64,000 nucleotides of DNA, taken from contig NC_092569.1 of the NCBI RefSeq assembly GCF_037975245.1, forward strand, positions 31,750,668-31,814,667. The letters are read 5' to 3'. The notes below the pieces were generated by a model that was not told the origin of the DNA, did not search any database, and saw nothing but the letters and a program-made list of their open reading frames with translations. Both the position numbers and the translations under genes were made by a program. This document shows, piece by piece, positions 1 to 10,039 of this stretch (the first letter of the stretch is position 1; each line of letters begins with the position of its first letter). This DNA is from Apostichopus japonicus (lineage: Eukaryota; Echinodermata; Holothuroidea; Aspidochirotida; Stichopodidae).

Positions 1-159
1 ATGTTATGTGAGAATTGCTGCTCGTTTTATTGATATTGTTACATATGTTAGGTAGGCGCTGCAGCGGATGTGTATGCTACCTAGTTAATCGATCAGTATG
101 CATACGTATTGTGAATCAGTTGTTAGTATTCGTCATGTTTAGTATTTAAACAAATATTC

Positions 160-188
160 TAATTGTATCTCTATTTTGTATTTTAAAG
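160..188 (+). promoter_or_regulatory. 3' splice site abutting the TRIM start codon
   Basis: A pyrimidine-rich tract (TCTCTATTTTG) is followed by TTTTAAAG directly before ATGGCGG. The equivalent positions in the paralogues at 10040, 41697 and 63458 read ATTTCAAG before the ATG. The AG at 187-188 is therefore a likely intron acceptor, with the whole coding sequence in the exon it opens. The upstream exon is outside the window. Confidence 0.6.
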
Positions 189-1457
189 ATGGCGGAGAGT
201 GGCCTCGTGAAAGATCTGCACGATAATTTCCTGCAGTGCGCAATATGTATGGAAGGCTACAAGAGTCCCCGGATGTTACCATGTATCCACAGTTTTTGTC
301 TCAATTGCTTGGAAAAGTTAGCACAAAGCCTTCAAAACAAACCGTTCTCTTGTCCGACATGTCGAGCGGCAGTGACTATACCCAGAACTGGTTTAAAGGA
401 TCTACCGAGTAATTTCCTGTTGGTGAGTCTTATGGAGCGTTTTAACTTGGCGGACACAACAGGATCAACATCCTCGTCATATTGTCATTTCTGTTATCGT
501 ATCCAGAATACTCAACGTTGCATCGACTGTGATATTTATGTTTGCGTCACTTGCAGACAGTTTCATGACAGAGTACCCGGCTGTAGTGACCATCAGGTAA
601 TCCCCGTTGAAAAATTTGCTGACGAAACATATATAAAGAGTGTGCTTGCTTTTCAAGTACCGCGGTGTATAGAACACAGAAAGGAAAAACTACGGTTTTA
701 TTGTTCACCATGTCGTAAACTTGTGTGCAGGGATTGCGCAATCGTCAGTCATCGAGGTCACGAATGTATTGAAGCTGAGAAGAGGGTTGGTGCCGTCAAA
801 CAGGAGTTCTACACTGCTCTCCAAAGCAGTCAACACCTGATCGAATCAATTCAACAAACAAGCGGATATGTAGCTGCATCGTCAGCAAAGGTTGAGAAAT
901 ACATCAGTGAATGTATACAACAAATCGATCAAGAGTATCTTTCAATGTCGAATAAGTTACAATCTGATAGGTATACATTACTACAGCAGCTTGAAAACAT
1001 AAAACAACAACAGTCTATTCCATTGAAGGATGTGCAAGATGGAGTTACAAACTGGAAGAAGGGGATGAAGAACACACAAGTAGTGACAACGAAGATCCTA
1101 GCAGGAAATAATCAGTGGGATATACTTGGAATGGAAAAAGATTTAATTGCTGCATTTAAGAAGCTCTGTGACGATGAGAGGAGCTTAAAGAGCAAAAGAT
1201 CAAGGATTGAAAATGAATCGATTGCTGGGGTTACGTTTGATAGAACTCAAAGGAGCTCATATCATGGACACAATGGTAATCTATTGGGTACGATAAATCT
1301 ACTTCCAAACGCAAATAGACATTCTCCATTTATTTTAGGACCACCGATTCATAACTTTACAAATCTCACTCAAGGTAGTAATTACCAACTTCAAAATTCA
1401 CGTCCGTCACAAAGTACGGTAGAAAGATTAGCGCGACTGCACAACCAGCGACGATAG
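189..1457 (+). CDS. TRIM-family RING/B-box/coiled-coil E3 ubiquitin ligase, type 1 copy A
   Basis: Predicted 422-residue protein. RING finger of C3HC4 type: Cys17, Cys20, Cys32, His34, Cys37, Cys40, Cys55, Cys58. B-box 1 uses Cys99/102/111/114/119/122 and His126/135. B-box 2 uses Cys160, His163, Cys172/175/180/183, His188/191. A coiled coil runs from about 200 to 300. It ends in a motif shared by all copies here, NQWDILGMEKDL at about 308-319. The tail of about 100 residues is probably disordered and contains NLLGTI. There is no SPRY, NHL or filamin domain, so it resembles the RBCC-only TRIM class. Family knowledge predicts a cytosolic, self-associating ubiquitin ligase; TRIM expansions are often tied to innate immunity, but that role is inference. 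The start is fixed by the splice acceptor and by identity with three paralogues. All zinc ligands are intact. Confidence 0.9.
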   Translation: MAESGLVKDLHDNFLQCAICMEGYKSPRMLPCIHSFCLNCLEKLAQSLQNKPFSCPTCRAAVTIPRTGLKDLPSNFLLVSLMERFNLADTTGSTSSSYCHFCYRIQNTQRCIDCDIYVCVTCRQFHDRVPGCSDHQVIPVEKFADETYIKSVLAFQVPRCIEHRKEKLRFYCSPCRKLVCRDCAIVSHRGHECIEAEKRVGAVKQEFYTALQSSQHLIESIQQTSGYVAASSAKVEKYISECIQQIDQEYLSMSNKLQSDRYTLLQQLENIKQQQSIPLKDVQDGVTNWKKGMKNTQVVTTKILAGNNQWDILGMEKDLIAAFKKLCDDERSLKSKRSRIENESIAGVTFDRTQRSSYHGHNGNLLGTINLLPNANRHSPFILGPPIHNFTNLTQGSNYQLQNSRPSQSTVERLARLHNQRR

Positions 1458-2762
1458 CTCAGCTGCAAATCGCAAAACCATATTTGAGTCTATTATGTCA
1501 GGGACCTCAGGCCTTTTTCAGTTTTCAGTCATGGTAGTCCCGAAGACCGTGTATCGCTTAATACAAAACACGTCATTGTTAGATAATGCAGATAACTTTG
1601 CTCATGACCAGTGACTATACCGTCGGAATCACGCGACTCCTATCATTTTTTTGAAAGTTTAAAGATCCTCTGAGGTCATTAGAGGTGGAAATATTAATAC
1701 CTTGTAAGCTTGATAACTCCAAAGATACCACTTTTAAAATGAATTTCATTCTTGGCATGTTGGCTATCTTAGTGAGAGCACGGACCCTATATAATTTTTG
1801 TAGAGTACAAAGTTCAATAGAAAGCCGTGGATTTAGAAGCCAATAAACGAGAAGTAAGTTCAACAAGAAACGAAACCACATTCTTGTAGCAAATTTCAAT
1901 TTGTTAATGTAATGTAGAAAGGTTGTGCTGCCAATTGAATTGACAAAACATTTATTCAATCAGAAAGGTAATTTTCTTACAGACACGTTAGATTGTTATG
2001 GAATTCTAAATTCAAAAAATATAAAATAAGATGATATATACTCAATTCCTGGAGTAAGCAATGGTTAATCTGGTTTGAAATACGTTCATTGGAAACGACA
2101 TGAAATTTTCTCTCTGAAAGTATAAAAACCATAATTTTTCAGCCTACAACAATTGAATAAATGTCATGTTGTTTATTTCATGTTATGGTCTAAGTTTAAG
2201 AGAATTGTGACTAGCATATTTCAGTTTGTACTCACGTTATGTTCCACGAGAAGGAGATAACGAGTTTTAGTCAAGTCATAAATTTACAAAGGCGATCTGC
2301 TAAATAGAAATGTTATCGTACATCACCTGCAAGGTTTAACATCGCAGTTATAATAAACAGTGTCATATAATGATCTCCGGCAGATTAAATCAACAATACT
2401 ATTTTGTGAAGGTTTAATGTCAAGACAACCCTGTTAAAAACTTTCATTATTCATATAAGCAAATGATTCACATTGACCCATCGCGGGTAATTGAGAAAGC
2501 AGTTTGAAATTGAATTATTTTCTCATGCTGGAAGCCTTAATAATGAAAGTTCAATGTAGTAGATTGACCCCTTGCATATTTATAACAATAGGACTGACAG
2601 CATTATTTCTAAAGTTTATCCACGTTTTGACCACAACATTGCTTGATATCTTTAACTGCATTACTAGTTCTTAACTTTTATTTCTCTGTCGTTACGTTTT
2701 GTGGATTTTTAACTTCAGGATTTAAAACATTTCTATCTATTTTGTAAATACCTGTTCGAGGT
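1458..2762. other. Spacer between type 1 copy A and the type 2 pseudogene
   Basis: No coding sequence recognised. An AATAAA at 2156-2161 is a possible poly(A) signal for the upstream TRIM gene, giving a 3' UTR of about 700 nt. An open stretch on the minus strand at 1615-1959 has no recognisable domain and I treat it as chance. Confidence 0.5.
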
Positions 2763-4003
2763 GTGGTGGCTAACGTTATCGTTCAAAGAAATTGTGAGAT
2801 AACCCTGAATTGTTCGTTATGCTCGAAACGTTACACAACTCCACGGATGTTACCGTACATGGACAGTTTTTGTGGAACATGTTTACGAGACCACGTGACT
2901 AATTGTCGAGATAACAGAGTATTCTACCCCACGTGTTACCGAGATTCAAAAATGTCAAGTTCAGACGTCGAGTCTCTGCCGAGGAACCTGTTCTTAGAGA
3001 ACAAAATATTGGTATCAAATTTGTTGGAAAGAGATTCATCAGGTAACCCATCACACTGTGGTTTCTGCAACAAAGTACCCGGATGCTTGTTTTGTTATGA
3101 TTGTAAATCATTCCTTTGAGCTAAATTTAAAGAAGAGCATGATGGTAATTCAGAAATTTATGACCACACTGTAATGGCTGATGAGAACCTTTTGAGAAAA
3201 GTTTCAGAAATAATCATCAGCAAGGCGCCATTTTGTAATGTTCATAAGACAAAGAGGCTTCGCTTCTTTTGCTGCACATGTGATCAGCTTGTATGCTGGG
3301 AATGCACATTGGAGAATACACATGGACGTCACGATTGTGTGAACGCTAAACGTCAACACAAACCATCGACGGAAAGCCTGATTACGTCCGTCCAACTTGG
3401 TAAAAGTCAAGCTGTGAACGTTACTGATATTGCTAAGAAGACAGAACAATACCAGGCGGAAATAAACGAAATGATCACTGTTGCAAGAAAGGCTATAGAC
3501 AAGCACTTTGAGGAACCAATGAAAAAGTTAAAGAGAGATCGAGGAGAATTGAGGTGATTGAGAGGAAGCAGACAGAACCACTCCTGCAAAGTATTAGACA
3601 GGCGAAACATTGGCCAGACGCCATGCAAAATATCCAAAATGTAACGACAAAGGTATTGGATGGTAGCAACCATTGGGAAATACTTGGGATGAAGAAAACT
3701 CTCAATGAAGGGTATTAAAACTTCGGAGAGGAAGAAATAAGACTAAACAGTTACCTACGTAATGCAAGGAATGGTATGTTTACCGAAATAAGCTTCAGAG
3801 GAAGACCCGTGGATCTTAAGAGATCAGTACCACAAAGATCGACTGTCAGATAAACCTAAGAATGGAAATCGTGATCGTTCTGATAAATTTACTTCGATCG
3901 AAGGAAATATTTTAGGTTTGATCGAAACGAGCAGAAAGGACTGTCAGACTGGAAAATTCAGTAAGTTCTTTTCAAGGACCAGGCAAAACACAAAGGAGTA
4001 TAG
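2763..4003 (+). pseudogene. TRIM pseudogene, type 2 (decayed RING, nonsense and frameshift)
   Basis: A degenerate RBCC gene of a second subfamily. The RING core reads LPYMDSFC where functional copies have LPCIHSFC, and YPTC where they have SCPTC, so at least three zinc ligands are gone. An in-frame TGA at 3117-3119 falls where B-box 1 should have a Cys codon, and the frame then resumes without a shift. B-box 2 (about 3228-3350) still looks complete (CNVH...CCTC...CWEC...H..H). Near 3555, 13 nt present in the paralogous sequence at 11510 are missing, which shifts the frame. Further stops follow, e.g. near 3716. The tail still reads as the NHWEILGMKK and NILGLIE motifs in other frames. The position 1.3 kb behind a type 1 gene suggests a former type 1/type 2 tandem pair. 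The end is taken from the aligned TAG of the fused copy at 11975. Confidence 0.85.
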
Positions 4004-6978
4004 TGATTAGTGACTCATTAACTTTAAGGTTTGTTCCTTGCATTGCATTGTAAACTATCTTCTTTTAGCTACGAAACAGATGTATTACAAAAGACGGAAA
4101 TTTCGTTTATTTGCAATGTTAGTAGCACATTTATCAAGCCTAGCATACAAAACGTCATTGTAGTGAAGAAGCATCTGTCTAATTTATCAGCTAATTATCC
4201 ATTCCGGTGCTGAAAAGAATACTTCATATACGTTTGTCACTTAAATGTTATTGAAAAGGTTTGTTTCGTAACAAATATTCTCATACAAGCTGAAGTCATC
4301 GTTTAGTAGTCACGAAATCAAACAGTTGATTTGCTATTACTGATTTGACTGAGCAGAAAACATCAAATTGAATCTGAAAGTTAAACCTGAACTGCAAAGG
4401 TATCGAGGTATAGCCATACTTATTTTTTTTGGGGGGGGGGTGGGGTGGGGTTCTCGAAAAGGAAAACTCTGCAGTCACTCTAACCGACCTAACAAAATGT
4501 ACGAGGGGGGCCCCCGATTGCAAAGTCGGCAATGACTATAACGCGGATTGTAAAGTCGATAGTTATTATTACGGTTAGATTCGTCCAACACGACAGCATA
4601 CTGATACGTTGAACTCAAAGCCAATGCCAATAGTGAATTAATCAGGTCATACATCCTTTCGAGGGAAATATTTTATACCGAAGTTTTGATGTTTTGTTGG
4701 TCATGTGTACATAATTGCCTTCACAGCCCAGTATTTATAGCGTGGATAATAACTTACGAAAATTTAACATGACATGAAAGTGTATCGAACAAGCTATCAT
4801 AGTCTTGACAGTCGGTAGATCTGAGGGTTTAATCTGCAGAGAAATATCTAATTAAAATAAGAAACATTGTAATTTGTTATGACTTATATTCTGTAGAATT
4901 ATTTTGTGGTTACATCATGCATGCCTTCTTTGTCTTGTCTTATAGCACTTATTACCGAGAAAAATGTACTGGATTCTATATTTAATGGTTATGATGCTAA
5001 GATGAATAAAACGAGAAAAAAAATTGCGTTGAAAATTTTCGATTTCAGATTAATTTTAAAAAGGTATAATAAGAAAGATATTTGTGGAGGAAAGTTTTCT
5101 TTTAATCTATTCTTCAATTCCTCAAGAAATGATAAAATTATAATTTTAAGGAGGAAAGTTATTTTTTTCATCTATTCTTTAATTCCTCCAAAAAATGACA
5201 CAATTATGATTTGACTTGGTCACTCCAGGGTTCCATCAAACCAATATTAGTTTTTATTGTAAGATTGATATTAATCAAACTAAGGCGACCATCATATCAT
5301 TTACATTCGATTCATATCAGAAGTATTTTTCCTAAACACATTAAAGTAAACGGTATATCAATGAACAGAACGTTTCGTCGTCGATTGGACAAATAAATTG
5401 GGTGAAAATAAATAAGAGACGACAGAGAGAAACATTCTTCAAGGAAATCACAAGTCTTATTTTGTCATATTTTGGCAGTTTTTGTGGAACTTTCACGAAC
5501 ACTCCGGAACACTCCGGCAAAGGTCGTCTGGACGAATTGACTGAAAAAAACACGGTATCTCACAATTGAGCCCGGCGATATTTTCCTACTTATTATGTAG
5601 ACCCCGCTTTGTGAGTAAAATACCAAGTTGTAATTAAAAGAGGTCAAAATTCAATTGAGGTGTATTTAGTATGGACATTCATCTAAGAGACTATGAGAAA
5701 CTTATGGAATTGATGGATTTCAAAGGTCATTTGACGTCAACATATGTCAAAGTCTGGAAAAGGTGAATACATATTTACGAAAAATTGAAGTTTGGATGAA
5801 GTTCATACTTAGAATGTAGATCAACACTGGTGATGGCACCAAGCCGATGTAGATCGAAGGTCACTTTAGCTCAAGAGAGGTCAAAGTTTAATACATTTTC
5901 AATACAATTACTAAAAAAGTGGGCCAAACGCTTTTATGAAATTAATACTTGGAACTTAATATATGGACTCATCTAATTGAAATTGTTTACGATGGAGGTC
6001 AAAGAATATTTGGGTTAACAATGTCCAAAGTCTGAACACATCGTAAGCACAATAGATCAAAAATACAGCTTGGGTGAATTTGTGTACATTAACTGATATG
6101 TGGATCCATCATATTGCATATAGGTACCCTAGTGTTCAAAGTCGGAAAACTCTAAAATATGAGAATCCGCCTTATTTAAGCACCGTTTAAGAGGCTTGTG
6201 TCCAGTTTAAATAAATGTTCTCATAATCATTATAACAAAATACAGCTATTCAGTCTAAAAGAGTTTAAATCACTTATAAAGGAAAGAATGAAAAAAAAGT
6301 TACATTACTGGAGTACTGTATACGACATCATTAAATAATATTTTGGTTAATTTGTTGTTTACCTGATTCGCGTGAAATTTGACAAGTTTTCTCGTTCCTG
6401 CAACATAGTTTTGATGCTTTACATATAGGTTAGGGTTCAGTTAGTTAACAACTCCCTGATCTCAAATGTCTGTTGGAAACGGAACTCGCATATGGTGGCT
6501 TACCTTTTAATGACACACGCTAATAAAAACTGGAAAACTCGTATTACAATTCTGTAGTTGAAATGATGGAAATGACAGCACCATTTTGCATAAGCCCATT
6601 CCCCTCCCCTTAAACAAAGAAAAAGGTTCTCATACATGACGGCGCACCCCTCCACGGGTAAACCTCTCTTCAGGACGTCCGTCAGCTAACATTTGTGCTT
6701 AAAAAAAGTTGGAAATATGCCTACCGGCCTCAGTTTTTCCCCCAGCGACAAAAAAGTTTCCTCTTTCTTGCAATTACAAATTAAAAGCATATATAAAATG
6801 CGATTAAACGAGAGCAAGATTAATTTATAGTTGGGTGTTACTAGTAATCAAATAACGTGATAGGTATGTAGCATTAAATATTCAGATTTGTGGTTAAGTA
6901 TAGAAAAAAATCATTGACATGTCGCTCTACCAACGTATGCCTGCTCTAACCACATTGGAACAAAGCTTAACATATTGT
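4004..6978. repeat. Duplicated intergenic tract, paralogue of 11976-16190
   Basis: This tract follows the type 2 tail in both places and matches 11976-16190 through most of its length. Shared landmarks are the 3' flank (TTTGTTCCTTGCATTG), the G-run before GGTTCTCGAAAAGG (4431-4450 and about 13750), and the AGGTCA-bearing blocks. The second copy has an extra internal tandem duplication: 12730-13640 and 13660-14460 both match 4250-5200. No gene is seen; ORFs of 60-100 codons are not conserved between the copies. Confidence 0.8.
5640..6190. repeat. Diverged tandem units rich in AGGTCA words
   Basis: Loosely repeated units contain GAGGTCAAAG, GAAGGTCA or TTCAAAGGTCA and phrases such as 'catacttagaatgtagat'. 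The same family occurs at 14880-15380, 17690-18020, 27940-28210, 28410-28770, 33600-33900, 37890-38130, 40080-40860 and 47300-48070. It looks like an old minisatellite-type family. Confidence 0.6.
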
Positions 6979-8739
6979 CAGTGGCGTAATTATCGTTGGC
7001 AGGGGCTGGGGCAAAGGACAGGTTGAGAGGACAGGGGTGGAATCCACCAGTCAATTGACTCTCACCACCCCTACCCCACCTGGACCCAGATGGTTAAGAA
7101 AATATTCGACGGAAATATTTCAATTTAATTCAGTTTTATCAGATCATTTTGCTTTCTGTCAGCGCTACGATGCCCCCAACCCCGTCGTCACCCGCGCTAC
7201 CCAACGAGATAACCTGCTACCATGCTTGTTATATCATGTATATTTTTACAGCTTTAAACCCTCGTTACATCAACCGTCCGATGTTCATCCGACTTTGTTA
7301 CTTTGGAAGCTGCAGTATGGTTTATTACGATATTTCAACATCGCATGTGTGAACTCACGCAGACTGATAAGTGGTTAGAATAGGCATAACAGAAATATTG
7401 TTTCCAACGACTATGGACAGATTTGAAGTGGCTTAGTGAATGAAGCCTAAGTCGATTAAACTGAGCTTCAAATCATAATTATAGTACATCATAGACAATG
7501 ATATAGCATAAACTGTACTGTTTAAATAATAGTAGAGATCAAAATGAGAACTTCAGACTAAACAATTAAAATGACGAAAAACTAACCCAATTGTCAAAAT
7601 TCGATCGCCATACCATTTATCATATTTTAGGTTATCCAAATTCTAAATTTGATTCGGCAAATAAAAGAAAATTACTGAGAAAGATGAATCATCCAATTAT
7701 AAATAGATACATATTGTCATGAAGTGATATTTTACCCCCTTTAAGTTCCTATGAGACTTCTGCAAGGTCTTTAACCTTTGCACTTTTGACCTTCAAGGTT
7801 TCCTCTCGTTAATTCCCACGGTTCCTGAAGAAAGAAATACATTAGAAATTGTTCGGTCCAATTTCAGTCATCTAGTCTAGGGGCCCGTATTTTCAGACAA
7901 AGAAAATCATAACAAAATTTAGGACTACGTATTATTTTCTTTCTTACTTATGATTAGTTCATTCATTGATACAGTTAGATGAATATTGATGATGTTCCGA
8001 AGTAGATAATATGAACCAATCATGAACCACATTCTCCATTACGTGTGACCCAAAGCTGTTTATCTCCTGAGCAGTTCTAAATAGAGGCAAATAGGTTCTT
8101 GAAAAGGAATCAACCAGTGCTCACGATCAATATATTATGGCCATATCATTTATACATATTGATTGTTTGCAATCAGTATCTTGAAGTAACTTTACAATTG
8201 AACTTTAACAACAATTGAACAATTGAACTTTAAATTGTATCACGTAGATCTTGAAATCAACCATTTTTTCCATTATACGATAACACAGTACATAGGGCAA
8301 TCAGCTAAAAGAATAGTGACTTTCCAGTAGCCGATGGGGCCGCCCCTCCCCCCCCCCAAAAAAAAAGCTCTAGCATATCGTATAGCCCAAATCGTTCTCG
8401 TGGACAGGTCAATTAATAATCCGCCGACCCCTTTAGATGAAATCCTGACTAGGCGCTTGACTTTCTCTCCCATAAATCAAGGTCATATTTTTAGTTGGAT
8501 TATCCCTCCAATAATTAGGCGGATGGATTGTGGAATAAACTGTTCATTTTGTGTATAGAAACATTCATAACAGTACCGTTACCATGGTTTCAAGTGTTTG
8601 GAAATGGGGCATTTTGCAAAAGTACCTCAAATGACCGAACTGGACCTTGCGAATAACTTGCCCTCATTCGAGCTTTTTGCTCAACGCACCCCCCCCCTCC
8701 CTCCACTATGACACGTCCGGTTACGCCATTGCCTATTGT
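6971..8739. mobile_element. hAT-like non-autonomous DNA transposon (about 1.75 kb)
   Basis: The left end at 6979 reads CAGTGGCGTAA. The right end at 8731, reverse-complemented, reads CAATGGCGTAA. The 8 bp flanking each end are CATATTGT (6971-6978) and CCTATTGT (8732-8739), a 7/8 match and the hAT duplication length. Related sequences near 37770-37806 and 57745-57780 read straight through as CCTATTGTG followed by a few bases and GAACAATG, i.e. the empty site. The interior has no transposase. A G/C-rich run just inside each end recalls other hAT-like ends in this window. The part at 7120-7410 recurs at 16235-16495, where the ends have been lost. Confidence 0.7.
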
Positions 8740-8814
8740 GAATAACAATGGTTATCTTTCTTAGGAAGACACTGAATCACCAAATCAGCTGTTGCCCAAG
8801 AAAAATAAAATTAA

Positions 8815-9090
8815 AGAACGTGGTGGCCAATTGGCTAAGGCCTTGGACTTGTGTTCCACTGATTACTGGTTCTAATTTTGCCTAGTTCATTACGTTTTGT
8901 CCTTTGGGCAAGATGCTTTATCTCAATTGCCCCTCTCCACCCAGGGGTTAAATGGGTACCTGTGCGGTCCATAACTGCATCCGTCTGGAGAGATTCTCTC
9001 TTGGACAGGTTATCATTGACCAGGGGTAATAACTTCTGTAGGCGCTTGAACCTATCGCTGGTATAAAGCGCATTATTAATATTGATGGTA
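8815..9090 (+). mobile_element. tRNA-derived SINE
   Basis: The 5' part has a polymerase III A box (TGGCCAATTGG, 8824-8834) and a B box (GGTTCTAATTT, 8868-8878, against consensus GGTTCRANNCC) at tRNA-like spacing of 44 nt. A central core follows, containing GGGCAAGATGCTTTATCTC and CACCCAGGGGTTAAATGGG, the kind of conserved core found in many metazoan SINEs. The 3' end has a hairpin (GCGCTT 9042-9047 with AAGCGC 9066-9071, 18-nt loop) and an ATT-rich tail. That resembles the 3' end of the CR1/L2-like LINE at 53686-55190, its possible mobilising partner. Exact ends and target duplication are not resolved. Confidence 0.75.
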
Positions 9091-9139
9091 ATTTCAGATG
9101 GTAGCTGATTACCACTCCCTGGATTTACACCGGACATTG

Positions 9140-9363
9140 ACGTGCTGATAAGAGATAATTATCACGATTCTTGTGAGGGCAACAACTCAAAGCTCGAATT
9201 CCATTGCTATATCGTAAGATAAACACAGATACACCCATCACCTACATGAGGCATACATATACATGCAGGGAACAATAGTCCCGTCGCCATCTTGAAAGCA
9301 ACTGTCAGATCGGATTTTTCTCTATAGTTTAATCAATATTCTACCATTGTAAAAGCATTTAAG
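9140..9363 (+). pseudogene. Degenerate copy of the zinc-finger exon seen at 16502-16719
   Basis: This matches 16502-16719 and ends in the same AAG|GTAAGA splice-donor-like sequence (donor GT at 9364). In the other copy the frame encodes a C2H2 zinc finger. Here a missing base near 9215 and later stops destroy that frame. It could still serve as a non-coding first exon: spliced from 9363 to 10040 it would place a 5' UTR directly before the TRIM ATG. I cannot tell which view is right. Confidence 0.4.
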
Positions 9364-9465
9364 GTAAGATTGTATTAACGGAATATTGAAAAAAAAAAAC
9401 TTGTTTTATCCTTTTCAATATTTTGAATCAATTTCATGCGACAGTTACAGATATTAGTATTCAGG

Positions 9466-9830
9466 CGTAGTCCATGAAAACGTTCGTTTGTCGTTTTATT
9501 TGTGTAACCGTAGCAAACTACAATACCCATAGAACTGTAACATTAAACAGCGCATTACCCAAAAGACATAGCCTATGTCAAGTGGATTACTTTTCTCTTC
9601 TTCGATGTGAGGACATAGTGTCCACGGGAGAGAAAATAATGTTTGTTAGAAAACAAAGTTCATTAGGGTTTAGCCAAATTCAGAGTATTGTATGATTCAC
9701 TTTAGTTCAGCGAAAAGGCACAGTATGAAAATCTTCCGATTGCAATTGATGCTATACCTTCTTTGTTCAAATGACATATCAGGTGCTGAGGTATATACAG
9801 AAGCCATAAGAACTTCCTTGACTTTAACAT
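9466..9830. promoter_or_regulatory. Conserved block upstream of type 1 TRIM genes
   Basis: Sequence here recurs at 41030-41470, 62870-63250 and, interrupted by an insertion, at 16940-17770. Shared stretches include GATGACTTTTCTCTTCTTC (here GATTACTTTTCTC), a segment containing TTGTTAGAAAACAAAGTTCA, and a distal AATTTCAAATGATAT. It lies about 350-550 nt before the ATG, inside the inferred first intron. A short frame ending FVRKQSS...QSSV is open in three copies but its residues vary freely, so I favour non-coding regulatory or simply duplicated sequence. Confidence 0.5.
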
Positions 9831-10009
9831 GTTAATATTCCATATTGAGTAAAGATGCGTACAATTTGTTAGATATTTAAGATAGCCGCTGCGGTATGTG
9901 TATGGTACCTAGTTAATCGATAAGTATGAAATACGTATTGTATATCACTTGTTAGTAATCGTCGTTTTTATAACTTAATTAAACCAGGTCCGAAGATAGT
10001 TTGTAATGT

Positions 10010-10039
10010 TCTAATTGATTCTCTATTTTATATTTCAAG
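10010..10039 (+). promoter_or_regulatory. 3' splice site abutting the TRIM start codon
   Basis: TTCTCTATTTTATATTTCAAG ends at 10039 and the ATG begins at 10040. The context CAAGATGGCGGA also matches 11 of 12 positions of the TISU/YY1-type initiation element (SAASATGGCGGC). Confidence 0.65.

Noticed and set aside
8815-8890. Functional tRNA gene
   Set aside because: A and B boxes are present, but the B box is degenerate, no cloverleaf closes, and the sequence continues into a SINE core and tail.
9474-9695. Frame ending FVRKQSS...QSIV upstream of TRIM genes, also open at 41080-41260 and 62870-62997
   Set aside because: The frame is kept in three copies, but substitutions change residues freely, starts differ, and the fourth copy is interrupted. 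I treat it as conserved non-coding sequence.
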